Of a stretch of DNA of 40,932 nt, positions 1 to 7,589 are shown piece after piece (position 1 is the stretch's first letter; every line of letters starts with the position of its first letter). The position numbers were made by a program, and so were the translations under genes. Location: the NCBI GenBank assembly GCA_035299065.1, contig DATGXI010000184.1:1-40932 (forward strand), written 5' to 3'. Below the pieces are notes generated by a model, which was not told where the DNA came from, made no database searches, and saw only the letters and a list, made by a program, of their open reading frames with translations. This DNA is from DASPJQ01 sp035299065 (lineage in GTDB: Bacteria; Bacteroidota; Bacteroidia; Flavobacteriales_D; UBA2798).

Positions 1-762
1 GTTGCCTGTACGTTTTCCATTCTCATAATACCCAACAATCCATGGGGTTGTTTCATTATAATTCTGTATCCATTTACCATTTAAAACCCCATTGGTTCCC
101 TCTCCATAACACCATAAATCAGCGTTGCCGGTTTTACTTCCTTTATGTTTATTTTCAAAATAGCGCTTTACCACCATGGGCTGTTGCGGTATTTCATATT
201 TATTGGGCAGAATTAAAGCGTTTGGTAAATATGAATCATAAGCACCCTGTATCAATTTTAATTCCTCAAGTGTAAACCCCGACTTAAAGGCCCATTCATA
301 AACACCTTCTACTTTAATGTCCTTTACCCAGGCATAATTATCAGCTCTGGCAATTTTACGGGCAAGTTTTCCATAACCGCTTTTACGCATTAAATAACCA
401 ACCGCACAATGCGTATCAAACTCATCAATAAAAACAGGAATGCGTTCGGCCACGTAAGGATTTACCGGGAATAGCCCTGCCTTACGGTATTCATCCAAAA
501 CGCCAATTAAATGCGTTCTTGTTGCTTTTTGCGCACTTGTTAAACCTGCTGGGGTATTGTCCTGTAAAATTGGTATAACGTGACTTAAATGCTCCTGTAC
601 ATATTCAACATCTGAAACAAATACCTTTTCATTTTTTTCCTTTACCTGGGTTTTGTACTTTTTCCAGTTCGGGTTAAACTTTACCAGTTGGTTATATACA
701 CCGCCAGCAAAAGCCTGTTGAACAAAAAGGGTGGTTAAAATAAGGGCAAAGTGTTTTTTCAT
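1..762 (-). CDS. Secreted protein with MORN-like C-terminal repeats, C-terminus beyond the left edge
   Basis: An open frame of 254 codons reads from an ATG at 762-760 to the window edge with no stop, so the gene is partial at its 3' end. The N-terminus is a signal peptide (MKKHFALILTTLF..., cleavage probably after AFA, residue 19). Residues about 82-130 hold a conserved-looking block: a Leu/Tyr-rich helix, then LFPVNPYVAERIPVFID and HCAVGYLMRKSG. This block resembles a family of uncharacterised secreted proteins, recognised from memory only. Residues about 225-254 (GVLNGKWIQN..., YYENGKRTGN) look like MORN/YwqK-type repeats, which probably continue outside the window. Function unknown; an envelope or extracellular location is inferred from the signal peptide. 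The next gene on this strand is over 400 bp upstream, so it is probably transcribed alone. Confidence 0.75.
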   Translation of the reverse strand, partial: MKKHFALILTTLFVQQAFAGGVYNQLVKFNPNWKKYKTQVKEKNEKVFVSDVEYVQEHLSHVIPILQDNTPAGLTSAQKATRTHLIGVLDEYRKAGLFPVNPYVAERIPVFIDEFDTHCAVGYLMRKSGYGKLARKIARADNYAWVKDIKVEGVYEWAFKSGFTLEELKLIQGAYDSYLPNALILPNKYEIPQQPMVVKRYFENKHKGSKTGNADLWCYGEGTNGVLNGKWIQNYNETTPWIVGYYENGKRTGN

Positions 763-857
763 GGCACGCAGTTTAATGGGTTTAACAAAAGCTATTACAC
801 CATTACACATGGGTGGGTTCATTGCGTGGTTGTTATTGATTTGTTAACGGGGGGGAA

Positions 858-920
858 GATGTGAGTAGTGAGATACGGAACTACAAGCAACACGGCTTTT
901 AACGTTTGAGAAACCTGGTT
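858..920 (+). repeat. Composite heptad element, copy A
   Basis: Three consecutive 7-bp units of the GATGTGA type occupy 858-878. They are followed by CGGAACTAC, then AAGCAACACGG, CTTTTAACG and TTTGAGAAACC. The order GAGA-n-ACGG, AAGC, CGG, TTTT, TTTGAGAAACC is shared with the element between nuoE and nuoF (20483-20556). A diverged copy of its second half lies at 961-989 (GCCACGG, then CTTAACGTTTGGGAAC). Confidence 0.5.
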
Positions 921-960
921 AAACGGGCTACCAACTATAAGTATTGAAATATGGAATTTT

Positions 961-989
961 GAGCGCCACGGATCTTAACGTTTGGGAAC
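961..989 (+). repeat. Diverged second half of the composite element
   Basis: GAGCGCCACGG followed by ATCTTAACGTTTGGGAAC matches AAGCAACACGG, CTTTTAACGTTTGAGAAAC at 887-914 with scattered substitutions. It is probably a decayed copy; no function is assigned. Confidence 0.35.
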
Positions 990-1114
990 TATATGAAGCA
1001 AGTTATTTCGAACATAATTTCCGGTTAAACTCTTTTAAGGCTTATTGTTTCGCTTGCCTGTTTATAATAAAACGCCACCTTCAAAAAGCCCGTTTCTCAT
1101 TACCTACATCTCAT

Positions 1115-1130
1115 TACTCAGTACTGAGTA
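1115..1130. repeat. 16-bp perfect palindrome
   Basis: TACTCAGTACTGAGTA reads identically on both strands. It lies a few bases downstream of the bidirectional terminator as read from the TPR lipoprotein gene. It could be a protein-binding site or chance; nothing nearby settles this. Confidence 0.3.
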
Positions 1131-1134
1131 AAAC

Positions 1135-1166
1135 AAAAAGCCCCGGTTGATGAACCGGGGCTTTTT
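1135..1166 (-). terminator. Rho-independent terminator of the TPR lipoprotein gene
   Basis: A perfect 14-bp stem (AAAAAGCCCCGGTT at 1135-1148, complement at 1153-1166) closes on a four-base GATG loop. It has a GC-rich core with A and T runs on its outer sides, so it can end transcription in both directions. It lies 24 bp beyond the stop codon of the minus-strand gene ending at 1191. Confidence 0.9.
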
Positions 1167-1190
1167 GCACTATTTTGTTTTCAATAACTC

Positions 1191-2912
1191 TTATTGTACA
1201 GCTGATTTAAATTCAGCATTGTCAAACCACTTGATAAACTCGCGGTCTTTTGCAGCTTTCGCTTTCAATGTAGCATCTTTGCTTATAGCTGTTTTCAAAT
1301 TGCTTAGTCCGCTTGCATCACCTGCACGGGCAGCAATAATAGCACGTAAGTAGTATGCTTTTGCACTTTCTTTTTCGTCTGATGCATCTAAGTCAGATTT
1401 TGCACCTGCAGCATCACCATTTAAAAACTTAGCAAGGGCTGAGTTAAATGTTTTGAAGCTTCCAAAGTTGCTAACTGCATCATTGTATTTACCACGTTGA
1501 ATGAAGTAGATTCCTTTGTTGTAACCAACTTCAGCGCCAGCGCTACCAGCTTCGTTAAACAACTTAATGGCTTTCTCACGATCACCCATCCTGTGAGCAA
1601 TAGCACCTAAGTTATTTTTAACGATTGGGTTGTTTGGCTCAAGTTCAGCCGCTTTGTTAAATGCAGTTGAAGCTTCGTTTACGTTGTTCATCATTAAATA
1701 AACATACCCAACGTTGTTGTGCATTCTCCAGTCTTTAGGATAAACACGTGCAGCTTCTTTGTAAATACGCAATTTCTCATTCCAGTCAGTTGCTGAAGTT
1801 AATTTGTCAGCAGCGTAAAGAATTTCTTCAGCACGCAATGAATCTGGTAACGACTTGCTCATAGCCTTAATCTCGTCATCAGTAGGACCGTTTAAGTCAT
1901 AGTTAACAACAATTGTAGCCCTACGTAATTTAGGAAGAATGTCGCGCTCAATTTCCGTATAGGTTTTAGCCATGTTACGAATTTCGCCTTCGCGTGCTTT
2001 CAGGTCACTTGTCATGCTCAATACACGAATTACAAGTTCTTTGTCCTTAATGCTTGACTCTTCCATTAATTTTTTGAAACCTTCCCAGTCTTCACCCTTA
2101 CCGTTTGGTGAGTAAAAACCATCACCAGCACCAGCTTCATATTTCATTTTCTTGAAAATGCCTTTTGTAGCTTCAATTGCTGATTTTGCACGGTCACCTG
2201 CAAGGTTCGCGTTCATGTCAACTTCACCTTCTGGTGATGCGTATGCAGGAACCGAAATGCCTTTAATAACCATTTTAGGGTTTTTCAACGTGTTTTCCAT
2301 CCATGGAGTAAAGCCTTTTACATCTTTATCGTTAAGTTCCTTTGGAAGTACAACGTGTTGTCCTTTTTGGTAGTTGATTGTAAACGCATCAACTGACTTA
2401 GGCCAGCTACGTACTAAGTTGTAAGTAGCAACAATTGCCTTGTCGTCAAAGTTTACTAAGTATGGAGTAATGATGGTTGCATCAGCAATCTTAGGGTTTT
2501 TCTCACCCTTAGGTTGTTTCTCTGACTTACCCTTCATCAATTTGTAACGGATTTTTACATCTGCAGCTTCAAAGTCTGCCTTATATGGAATACGTGACGT
2601 GTAAGTAAATGACTTACCACCTTTAGGTACTACCTGGCCATTACCAGCAGCCTTCTCACCCTGAAAAATTTCAGTTTTGAAGTCGGCCTTTGTGCCATTA
2701 CCTACTCCCTCAATATAGGGGGTTATTTCCACCACGGCCTTTTTGTGAAGACCTTTTTCAGCAAATTTACCGCTGATGTTTAAGGTGATTGTGTCACCAT
2801 GCATCTCCACAGGATTAGGTTTAACTTCATAGGTTAAATCCTTCATGATGGTACAGCCGACAAAAAATGTCGAGGTGAGCGCTGCCAATCCAATAAGTTG
2901 ATTTTTTTTCAT
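1191..2912 (-). CDS. TPR lipoprotein with an OmpA-like segment
   Basis: I chose the ATG at 2912 rather than one at 2942 because it gives a compact lipoprotein signal (MKKNQLIGLAALTSTFFVGC, lipobox Cys20), so the protein should be anchored to the envelope. The mature N-terminal half is beta-rich. A segment with AYASPEGEVDMN and an R-A-K motif resembles the peptidoglycan-binding side of OmpA-like domains (family knowledge; the match is weak). The C-terminal third holds TPR helices (MHNNVGYVYLMMNNVNEAST, NPIVKNNLGAIAHRMGDREK) with the usual NNLG and A-x-P signatures. The length is about 573 residues. A strong terminator follows and a long gap precedes it, so it is probably monocistronic. Its exact role is unknown; an envelope scaffold is an inference. 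Confidence 0.85.
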   Translation of the reverse strand: MKKNQLIGLAALTSTFFVGCTIMKDLTYEVKPNPVEMHGDTITLNISGKFAEKGLHKKAVVEITPYIEGVGNGTKADFKTEIFQGEKAAGNGQVVPKGGKSFTYTSRIPYKADFEAADVKIRYKLMKGKSEKQPKGEKNPKIADATIITPYLVNFDDKAIVATYNLVRSWPKSVDAFTINYQKGQHVVLPKELNDKDVKGFTPWMENTLKNPKMVIKGISVPAYASPEGEVDMNANLAGDRAKSAIEATKGIFKKMKYEAGAGDGFYSPNGKGEDWEGFKKLMEESSIKDKELVIRVLSMTSDLKAREGEIRNMAKTYTEIERDILPKLRRATIVVNYDLNGPTDDEIKAMSKSLPDSLRAEEILYAADKLTSATDWNEKLRIYKEAARVYPKDWRMHNNVGYVYLMMNNVNEASTAFNKAAELEPNNPIVKNNLGAIAHRMGDREKAIKLFNEAGSAGAEVGYNKGIYFIQRGKYNDAVSNFGSFKTFNSALAKFLNGDAAGAKSDLDASDEKESAKAYYLRAIIAARAGDASGLSNLKTAISKDATLKAKAAKDREFIKWFDNAEFKSAVQ

Positions 2913-2939
2913 CGTTTTTTTGAGTTTGAAAACAGTCTG

Positions 2940-2947
2940 CAATATTA
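2940..2947 (-). promoter_or_regulatory. Possible -7 box for the TPR lipoprotein gene
   Basis: On the minus strand TAATATTG lies about 28 bases upstream of the chosen ATG. It departs by one base from the Bacteroidota TAnnTTTG consensus. No clear -33 TTG sits at the ideal distance, so this is a weak call. Confidence 0.25.
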
Positions 2948-3005
2948 ACCAATGTTTTCAATATGGGAGCGTATATTTTTAACAAAATTTTCGGTTTCGC
3001 ACAGT

Positions 3006-3641
3006 CTACAAATCAAGTATTTGCAGCCCTTTAGCCCATTTTCTTGTGAAAACCTTGTCAATTAAAGCCTCCAGCGCGCCTTCCTCGTAAAAATCAATAT
3101 TGCCACTGTTAATAATTATTACCGGCATCCTGGTCTCCTGTTTAAACCAGCCATAATATCCATTATTCACATTTTCAAGGTATTGAGCCGTAATGTCCGA
3201 TTCATAGCCTCTTCCCCGTTTAGCAATCTGTTTTAACAAAAACGGCACTTCCCGGTGTATATAAATTAACAATTCAGGCAGGGCCACCTGCTTTTCTATT
3301 ACCTCGTAAAACCGTTTAAACAAGTCAAGCTCGCCAGGTTGTAAGGTAAATCCAGCAAAAATCAGCGACTTTGAAATATAATAATCACTAATAAGGCCAT
3401 TGCCAAACAATTTATGCTGGCCGGCATCAATGGCCGTTAATTGCTTATACCGCTCAGCCAAAAAAAACATTTCAAGCGGAAAAGCATTTTTTTGCGTGTC
3501 CTTGTAAAACTCAGGTAAAAAAGGGTTGTTCTCAAACGTTTCAAACAGGGTTTCACTCTTGAATTTTTGCCCCAACAGGGTAACCAGGCTGGTTTTTCCA
3601 GCGCCAATATTGCCTTCAATTGCTATGTAGGAAGCATTCAT
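3006..3641 (-). CDS. Deoxynucleoside kinase (dGK/dAK family)
   Basis: The enzyme phosphorylates deoxynucleosides with ATP in nucleotide salvage in the cytoplasm. The 211-residue product begins MNASYIAIEGNIGAGKTSLV, with the Walker A loop GNIGAGKTS at residues 10-18. Residues 64-65 (ER) and the SDYYISKS block at 85-92 occupy the usual substrate-binding positions. A lid-like basic segment KRGRGYES lies at 141-148. Length and motif order fit the family. I rejected an upstream in-frame ATG at 3794 because the extra 51 codons are only the translation of a 7-bp tandem repeat. Substrate preference (dGuo, dAdo or other) cannot be read from the sequence. The repeat ends 11 bp before the start codon, so it lies in the leader or promoter. 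Confidence 0.9.
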   Translation of the reverse strand: MNASYIAIEGNIGAGKTSLVTLLGQKFKSETLFETFENNPFLPEFYKDTQKNAFPLEMFFLAERYKQLTAIDAGQHKLFGNGLISDYYISKSLIFAGFTLQPGELDLFKRFYEVIEKQVALPELLIYIHREVPFLLKQIAKRGRGYESDITAQYLENVNNGYYGWFKQETRMPVIIINSGNIDFYEEGALEALIDKVFTRKWAKGLQILDL

Positions 3642-3652
3642 TTGAGTGCAAA

Positions 3653-3722
3653 GATATGAGATGTGAGATATGAGATATGAGATGTGAGATATGAGATGTG
3701 AGATATGAGATATGAGATATGA
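3653..3722 (+). repeat. Heptad tract: ten GATRTGA units
   Basis: Ten consecutive 7-bp units alternate between GATATGA and GATGTGA with no other change, and end in GATACGG. The tract is read on the plus strand and lies directly upstream of the minus-strand deoxynucleoside kinase. Beyond it the sequence continues CTTTTGGAAAACTCGGTTTT, the trailing motif also seen after the heptads at 20483 and 24053. Confidence 0.95.
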
Positions 3723-3832
3723 GATACGGGCTTTTGGAAAACTCGGTTTTGTATAAGCAGGCCATGAAAACAATAGACACTTTTGAACCCACACCCGTTT
3801 AACACATTAGTTAAATCATGCCCAAACCCAAC

Positions 3833-3862
3833 TATGAACCGTGAACTGACAACTGTGAACTG
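3833..3862 (+). repeat. Short heptad tract (TGTGAAC type)
   Basis: Four 7-bp units of the type TGTGAAC or CGTGAAC follow one another at 3833-3860, and one diverges (TGACAAC). The tract abuts the REP-like element that starts at about 3862. Confidence 0.6.
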
Positions 3863-4040
3863 TTTTTTGGCGCCTTATCCGGCTATCCGCTTTACTCCTC
3901 GCAAAAAACCAAAGAAAAGCCTCCTTCCTGAGGCCAGCCTGCTAAACACAAAAAATTATCTTCAAGTTAATAGGGATTCAAGTAGCTGGCTTTTCTTTGG
4001 TTTTTGCTGCGGGGTATCGCTCCTATCCGGGGCGGGGTTT
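3862..4040. repeat. REP-like nested palindromic element
   Basis: Outer blocks carrying TATCCGG (3876-3882 and 4024-4030) enclose long inverted arms. CCAAAGAAAAGCC at 3909-3921 is the perfect complement of 3988-4000, and the match extends through flanking A and T runs with one indel. Inside the 66-bp spacer lie a small GCCTC/GAGGC hairpin and a GCCAGC/GCTGGC pair. The architecture (ATCCGGCTATCCGC ... pyrimidine/purine arms ... GGTATCGCTCCTATCCGGGG) resembles palindromic intergenic elements I have seen in other Bacteroidota genomes, which is recollection and not a search. No gene lies here; an 89-codon frame across it is not protein-like. Confidence 0.6.
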
Positions 4041-4176
4041 TACAGCATATAAAGACTTAAGTTGTGTGTACGATCCACTCTGGGGTCGGGATATTATTTG
4101 AAGGAACATTATTTTTTATAACGTGTGACCCTCCGGGGTCAAAAAACGACTAAAGGACACATTTAAATTATTTGTT
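4041..4176. other. Intergenic stretch with no gene
   Basis: The sequence is AT-rich. It holds one small hairpin at 4127-4140 (GACCC, loop TCCG, GGGTC) followed by six A residues. A similar CTCTGGGGTC occurs at 4078-4087. I see no coding potential. Confidence 0.4.
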
Positions 4177-4184
4177 TAGCTTTG
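4177..4184 (+). promoter_or_regulatory. Candidate -7 box for the small membrane protein
   Basis: TAGCTTTG matches the Bacteroidota TAnnTTTG consensus exactly and lies 17 bases upstream of the ATG at 4202. No good -33 TTG is seen at the expected distance. Confidence 0.4.
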
Positions 4185-4201
4185 AAAAACATTGTTTTTA
4201 A

Positions 4202-4609
4202 ATGCTTCTATTTAGAGAACTTTATATAGCTGAAAATATTCGCCTTTTTAAATTCTTAATCAGCCTTAACCCTAAACGGGCTTTGCCTTTAAGTAAATTT
4301 CGAATATTTGTATCACAGTTTCTTCAACAAGCCGTTTCAACCATAATCATTATCGCTACCGCCTCACATTTTTTAAATCTTAATGAAAGCCAGCGTGAAA
4401 TTTTAACGTTCTGCTTCTTGTTCGTTTTCCTGATTATGGAGATTGTTTATTATTACAAACGGAGTTTAAAACAACTTCAGGAATTAGAAAAAAAGAAAAA
4501 AAGGTTTCACCTATTTAAGCTTAGGTTTAACTTTGCTATTTTCTACTTTATAGTCAATTTTTCTATCGCATTTACTTGCTTCGCATTGTTTTATCCTTTT
4601 ACAGTTTAA
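4202..4609 (+). CDS. Small membrane protein of unknown function
   Basis: The 135-residue product has about three hydrophobic segments: residues about 43-62 (VSTIIIIATASHF), 68-84 (LTFCFLFVFLIMEIVYY) and 110-133 (FAIFYFIVNFSIAFTCFALF). A highly basic linker (KKKKRFHLFK) lies before the last one. I recognise no family. Base composition is more AT-rich than its neighbours, which may suggest acquisition or weak constraint. A -7-like box precedes it, no gene is co-transcribed, and it converges with argS. It could be a lineage-specific orphan, and a spurious frame cannot be excluded. Confidence 0.5.
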   Translation: MLLFRELYIAENIRLFKFLISLNPKRALPLSKFRIFVSQFLQQAVSTIIIIATASHFLNLNESQREILTFCFLFVFLIMEIVYYYKRSLKQLQELEKKKKRFHLFKLRFNFAIFYFIVNFSIAFTCFALFYPFTV

Positions 4610-4702
4610 ACAGTTTGCAAGAATCTGCTTAGGCCCATTCGCTGTCCTATTAAATACGTTCGTCAAAAAATAAAAGCCGCTGCTACCCGCGTTCCCCAAT
4701 CC

Positions 4703-4744
4703 GGAACTCGAAATTAGGAATTAGGAATTCGGAATTCGAAATCA
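4703..4744 (+). repeat. Heptad tract overlapping the argS stop codon
   Basis: Six consecutive 7-bp units of the type GGAATTA, GGAATTC or GAAATTA run from 4703 to 4744. The last unit contains the argS stop codon (TCA on this strand, 4742-4744). The tract therefore begins inside the end of the gene and forms its immediate 3' flank. Confidence 0.85.
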
Positions 4745-6517
4745 CATCCTCTCCGGCCCTTCAATCCCCAATATACTTAAGCCTGTTTTAATCACATTAC
4801 CGGTATACATGGTTAGTGCCAAACGCATATTCTTTTTTGCTTCATCGGCTTCTTTCAAAATATTCACCTCGTGGTAAAAGAAATTGTACAGCCTTACCAA
4901 CTCGTATAAATAATTGGCAATTTCAGCTGGGCTGTGCCTGTTGCCGGCCTCTTTAATCACCTGCGGGAATTTGGCCAGCCATTTTACCACCGCTTTTTCA
5001 GGCCCCAGCAAATCGGTTGTATTGGCAAAATTTCCTATTTGTTTACCGGCTTTTACCAATACCGAGTTTGTTCTTGCAAAACAATACTGCAGGTACACTC
5101 CTGTGTTGCCATGCAGTTCAACACTCTCCTGCGGGTTAAACAACATGCGTTTTTTAGGATCCACTTTTAGTATATAATACTTAAGCGCGCCCAATGAAAG
5201 TACATTGTACAAGTTCTCTTTTTCAGCAGGTGTAAATCCTTCTACTTTCCCACTTTCCTCGGTTGCTTTTTGCGCTTCAACCCTCACCTCTTCCACCAAA
5301 TCATCGGCATCAACAACAGTTCCTTCCCTGCTTTTCATTTTACCACTTGGCAAATCAACCATGCCATAACTTAAATGGTGGCATTCGTTGGCCCAGGCGT
5401 AACCCAGCTTTTTCAAAATAATGAACAACACTTTAAAATGATAATCCTGCTCATTGCCCACGGTGTAAAACATACCGTTTACATTCGGGTAGTCTTTGTA
5501 ACGTTGCACAGCTGTGCCAACATCCTGCGTCATGTAAACGCTGGTTCCATCGCTACGCAGCAATATTTTTTCGTCCAGTCCTTCAGGGGTATTGTCAATC
5601 CAAACCGATCCATCAGGTTTTTTGTAAAACACGCCTTTGGCCAATCCCTCGTCAACAATATCCTTCCCTAAAATATAGGTGTCGCTCTCGTAATAGTTTT
5701 TGTCAAAATCAATTTTCAGTTTCCTGTAGGTTTCATCAAACCCATCATACACCCATTGGTTCATGGTTTTCCATAATTCCACCACTTCTTTATCGCCCGC
5801 TTCCCATTTACGCAACATGTCCTGCGCTTCAAGCATAGCAGGGGCATTTTTTTCAGCATCCTCTTTTGTACTTCCGTTAGCTACCAGTTCTTCAATTTGC
5901 TGTTTGTACATTTTATCAAACATCACATAATATTTCCCCACCAGTTTGTCGCCTTTCAAACCTGAACTTTGCGGTGTTTCACCCTTGCCAAATTTTTGCC
6001 AGGCCAGCATACTTTTGCATATATGTATACCCCTGTCATTAATAATCTGCACTTTTTTTACTTCGTGCCCGTTTGCCTTTAAAATTTCGGCAACACTGTA
6101 TCCCAAAAAGTGATTGCGTAAATGACCCAGATGCAATGGTTTGTTGGTATTAGGCGAACTGTATTCAACCAAATACATTTTACCCGATGCTGTTTTTGCC
6201 CTGCCGTAAGCATTGTCAAGGTAATTATCAACTAAAAATTTTACCCAATACGTTGGCTTGTATACAATATTTAAAAATCCTTTAATGACGTTGAATGATT
6301 CAACATCGGGTATATTGGTCTGTAAAAATTCACCAACCAGTTTACCGGTTTCCTCGGGGCTTTTTTTTGTAATACCTGTTAAGGGAAATGTTACAAAGGT
6401 AATGTCACCTTCAAATTCGGGTTTTGTTTCCTGTAACTGGATTTGTTTGCCCGTTAATTCTGCATTAAACTGCTCTTTAAATAACTTTGCTACCTGTTCG
6501 GCTATTTTTTGTTCCAT
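4742..6517 (-). CDS. argS: Arginine--tRNA ligase
   Basis: This class I aminoacyl-tRNA synthetase charges tRNA-Arg with arginine in the cytoplasm. The 591-residue length is normal for the family. An N-terminal Add1 tRNA-recognition domain (residues 1-90) is followed by SSPNTNKPLHLGHLRNH, with the HIGH motif as HLGH at 129-132. The KMSKS loop is KMKSR at 393-397, in SGKMKSREGTVVDADD. A C-terminal DALR anticodon-binding domain contains LQYCFARTNSVL. The ATG at 6517 shares one base with the stop of the upstream arginase gene (TAATG), so translation is probably coupled. The 3' end lies inside a heptad repeat tract. Confidence 0.97.
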   Translation of the reverse strand: MEQKIAEQVAKLFKEQFNAELTGKQIQLQETKPEFEGDITFVTFPLTGITKKSPEETGKLVGEFLQTNIPDVESFNVIKGFLNIVYKPTYWVKFLVDNYLDNAYGRAKTASGKMYLVEYSSPNTNKPLHLGHLRNHFLGYSVAEILKANGHEVKKVQIINDRGIHICKSMLAWQKFGKGETPQSSGLKGDKLVGKYYVMFDKMYKQQIEELVANGSTKEDAEKNAPAMLEAQDMLRKWEAGDKEVVELWKTMNQWVYDGFDETYRKLKIDFDKNYYESDTYILGKDIVDEGLAKGVFYKKPDGSVWIDNTPEGLDEKILLRSDGTSVYMTQDVGTAVQRYKDYPNVNGMFYTVGNEQDYHFKVLFIILKKLGYAWANECHHLSYGMVDLPSGKMKSREGTVVDADDLVEEVRVEAQKATEESGKVEGFTPAEKENLYNVLSLGALKYYILKVDPKKRMLFNPQESVELHGNTGVYLQYCFARTNSVLVKAGKQIGNFANTTDLLGPEKAVVKWLAKFPQVIKEAGNRHSPAEIANYLYELVRLYNFFYHEVNILKEADEAKKNMRLALTMYTGNVIKTGLSILGIEGPERM

Positions 6518-7470
6518 TATTGTTTATTCATAACTACGTTACTGGCCTCTTTCAATATCTCAAAAGCTATTTCGGCCATTTTATTCCCTTTATTGTCCAA
6601 CGTGGGGTTTACTTCAACTATTTCAAATGCTATTGCTTTTGGGTGTGCCAGCAATCCCTTAATAATGTCTTTGGCCTCATCAACCTCCAACCCATCCTCA
6701 ACAGGTGTACCTGTTCCCAATGAAATGTTTTTGTCAAGACTATCCACGTCAAATGATATATATATGATGTCAGCTGGTGCCAGCAGGTGCATGATCTTTT
6801 CAACCGTAGCTGCTGCACCAATTTTTCGGACTTCATCCACTTCAATTACGCGTATATCTTCTTTCTCAATCAAAGCCTCTTCTTCTTCTTCATAATCACG
6901 CAAGGCAACAAAAACCAAATCTTCGGGCAACATTTTTGGGCTCATACCTCCTGTTGACTTAAGTTTTTCCCACTCGGTTAATGTTTCTCCTTCTATGTCA
7001 CGAACCTTATGCCCCAGGTTATCCATGCCCAAAGCAGTGGCCACGGGCATACCGTGTATATTACCACTTGGAGTTGTGTAAGGTGAATGCAAGTCGGCAT
7101 GCGCATCAATCCAAACGGCTCCCAAACGCTTGTTCGGGTAAGCCTTTTTAATGCCTGCAATGGTTCCACCGGCTGTTGAATGATCGCCAGCAAGTATAAT
7201 GGGTACTTTACCTGCCTGCAGGGTTTTACAGGTTTCCTCGCAAATGCGCTCGTATATTTTGCTAAGCCCTTTAATGCGTTTTGCCCATGGGGTTTCCACG
7301 TCTTCAAGCAAAAGCTGGTTTTCGGTTGGTATTTCTATACTCCGGTTCCGGCTAAAAAAGCGGCTATGCTTGTTAAGTGCGGCCACTTTAATGGCGTCAA
7401 CCCCCATACTTGCGCCACGGGTACCGGCACCAATCTCCGATTTCACTTCAATCAATTGAATCTCAGTCAT
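6517..7470 (-). CDS. rocF: Arginase family ureohydrolase
   Basis: It probably hydrolyses L-arginine to ornithine and urea using a binuclear manganese centre. The 317-residue protein shows the diagnostic ligands: AGDHS (His97), WIDAHADLHSP (Asp122, His124, Asp126) and SFDVDSLD (Asp241, Asp243). It also has the arginase-type substrate loop SGNIHGMP at 135-142 and a C-terminal EVNP. Formiminoglutamase or agmatinase are alternatives within the superfamily; the SGNxHGMP loop and the argS neighbour favour arginase. The stop codon overlaps the argS start (TAATG). It diverges from arginine decarboxylase across 119 bp, so three arginine-consuming enzymes are grouped here. Confidence 0.87.
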   Translation of the reverse strand: MTEIQLIEVKSEIGAGTRGASMGVDAIKVAALNKHSRFFSRNRSIEIPTENQLLLEDVETPWAKRIKGLSKIYERICEETCKTLQAGKVPIILAGDHSTAGGTIAGIKKAYPNKRLGAVWIDAHADLHSPYTTPSGNIHGMPVATALGMDNLGHKVRDIEGETLTEWEKLKSTGGMSPKMLPEDLVFVALRDYEEEEEALIEKEDIRVIEVDEVRKIGAAATVEKIMHLLAPADIIYISFDVDSLDKNISLGTGTPVEDGLEVDEAKDIIKGLLAHPKAIAFEIVEVNPTLDNKGNKMAEIAFEILKEASNVVMNKQ

Positions 7471-7483
7471 AATTTCTTTCGCT

Positions 7484-7491
7484 CAAATATC
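7484..7491 (-). promoter_or_regulatory. Possible -7 box for the arginase-argS operon
   Basis: On the minus strand GATATTTG lies about 14 bases upstream of the arginase ATG. It differs from TAnnTTTG only at the first position. No -33 element is obvious. Confidence 0.3.
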
Positions 7492-7551
7492 ACACTTACT
7501 TAACCTTAATATAACCAGTTAAAAACATGTAACATGGTTATTAATTTTATC

Positions 7552-7580
7552 TTGTTGATGAACTAAATCACTTACTTTTG
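7552..7580 (+). promoter_or_regulatory. Promoter of arginine decarboxylase
   Basis: TACTTTTG at 7573-7580 matches the Bacteroidota -7 consensus TAnnTTTG. TTG at 7552-7554 lies 18 bases upstream in the -33 position. The ATG follows only nine bases after the box, so the mRNA leader would be extremely short. Confidence 0.55.
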
Positions 7581-7589
7581 TACTAAATT

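Larger units (their letters stand above)
763..1134. other. Intergenic stretch with degenerate repeats and no gene
   Basis: I see no convincing gene between the start of the left-edge gene and the terminator at 1135. The stretch holds a three-unit heptad tract with a trailing motif (858-920), a diverged second copy of that motif (961-989) and a short perfect palindrome (1115-1130). Short frames here lack any protein-like character. Confidence 0.5.

Noticed and set aside
42..275. Plus-strand frame of 77 codons
   Set aside because: Antisense shadow of the edge-truncated minus-strand gene, which is open over the entire 1-762 span.
3642..3794. 51-codon N-terminal extension of the deoxynucleoside kinase
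   Set aside because: It is a translation of the GATRTGA tract (repeating Ile-Ser-His/Tyr-Leu) and lies before the family's normal start MNASYIAIEG.
3783..4052. 89-codon frame across the REP-like element
   Set aside because: It covers a palindromic repeat, has no protein-like composition and no family similarity.
4127..4140. GACCC-TCCG-GGGTC hairpin as a terminator
   Set aside because: It is followed by A residues on the plus strand and no gene ends here in either direction; it is more likely chance or a repeat remnant.
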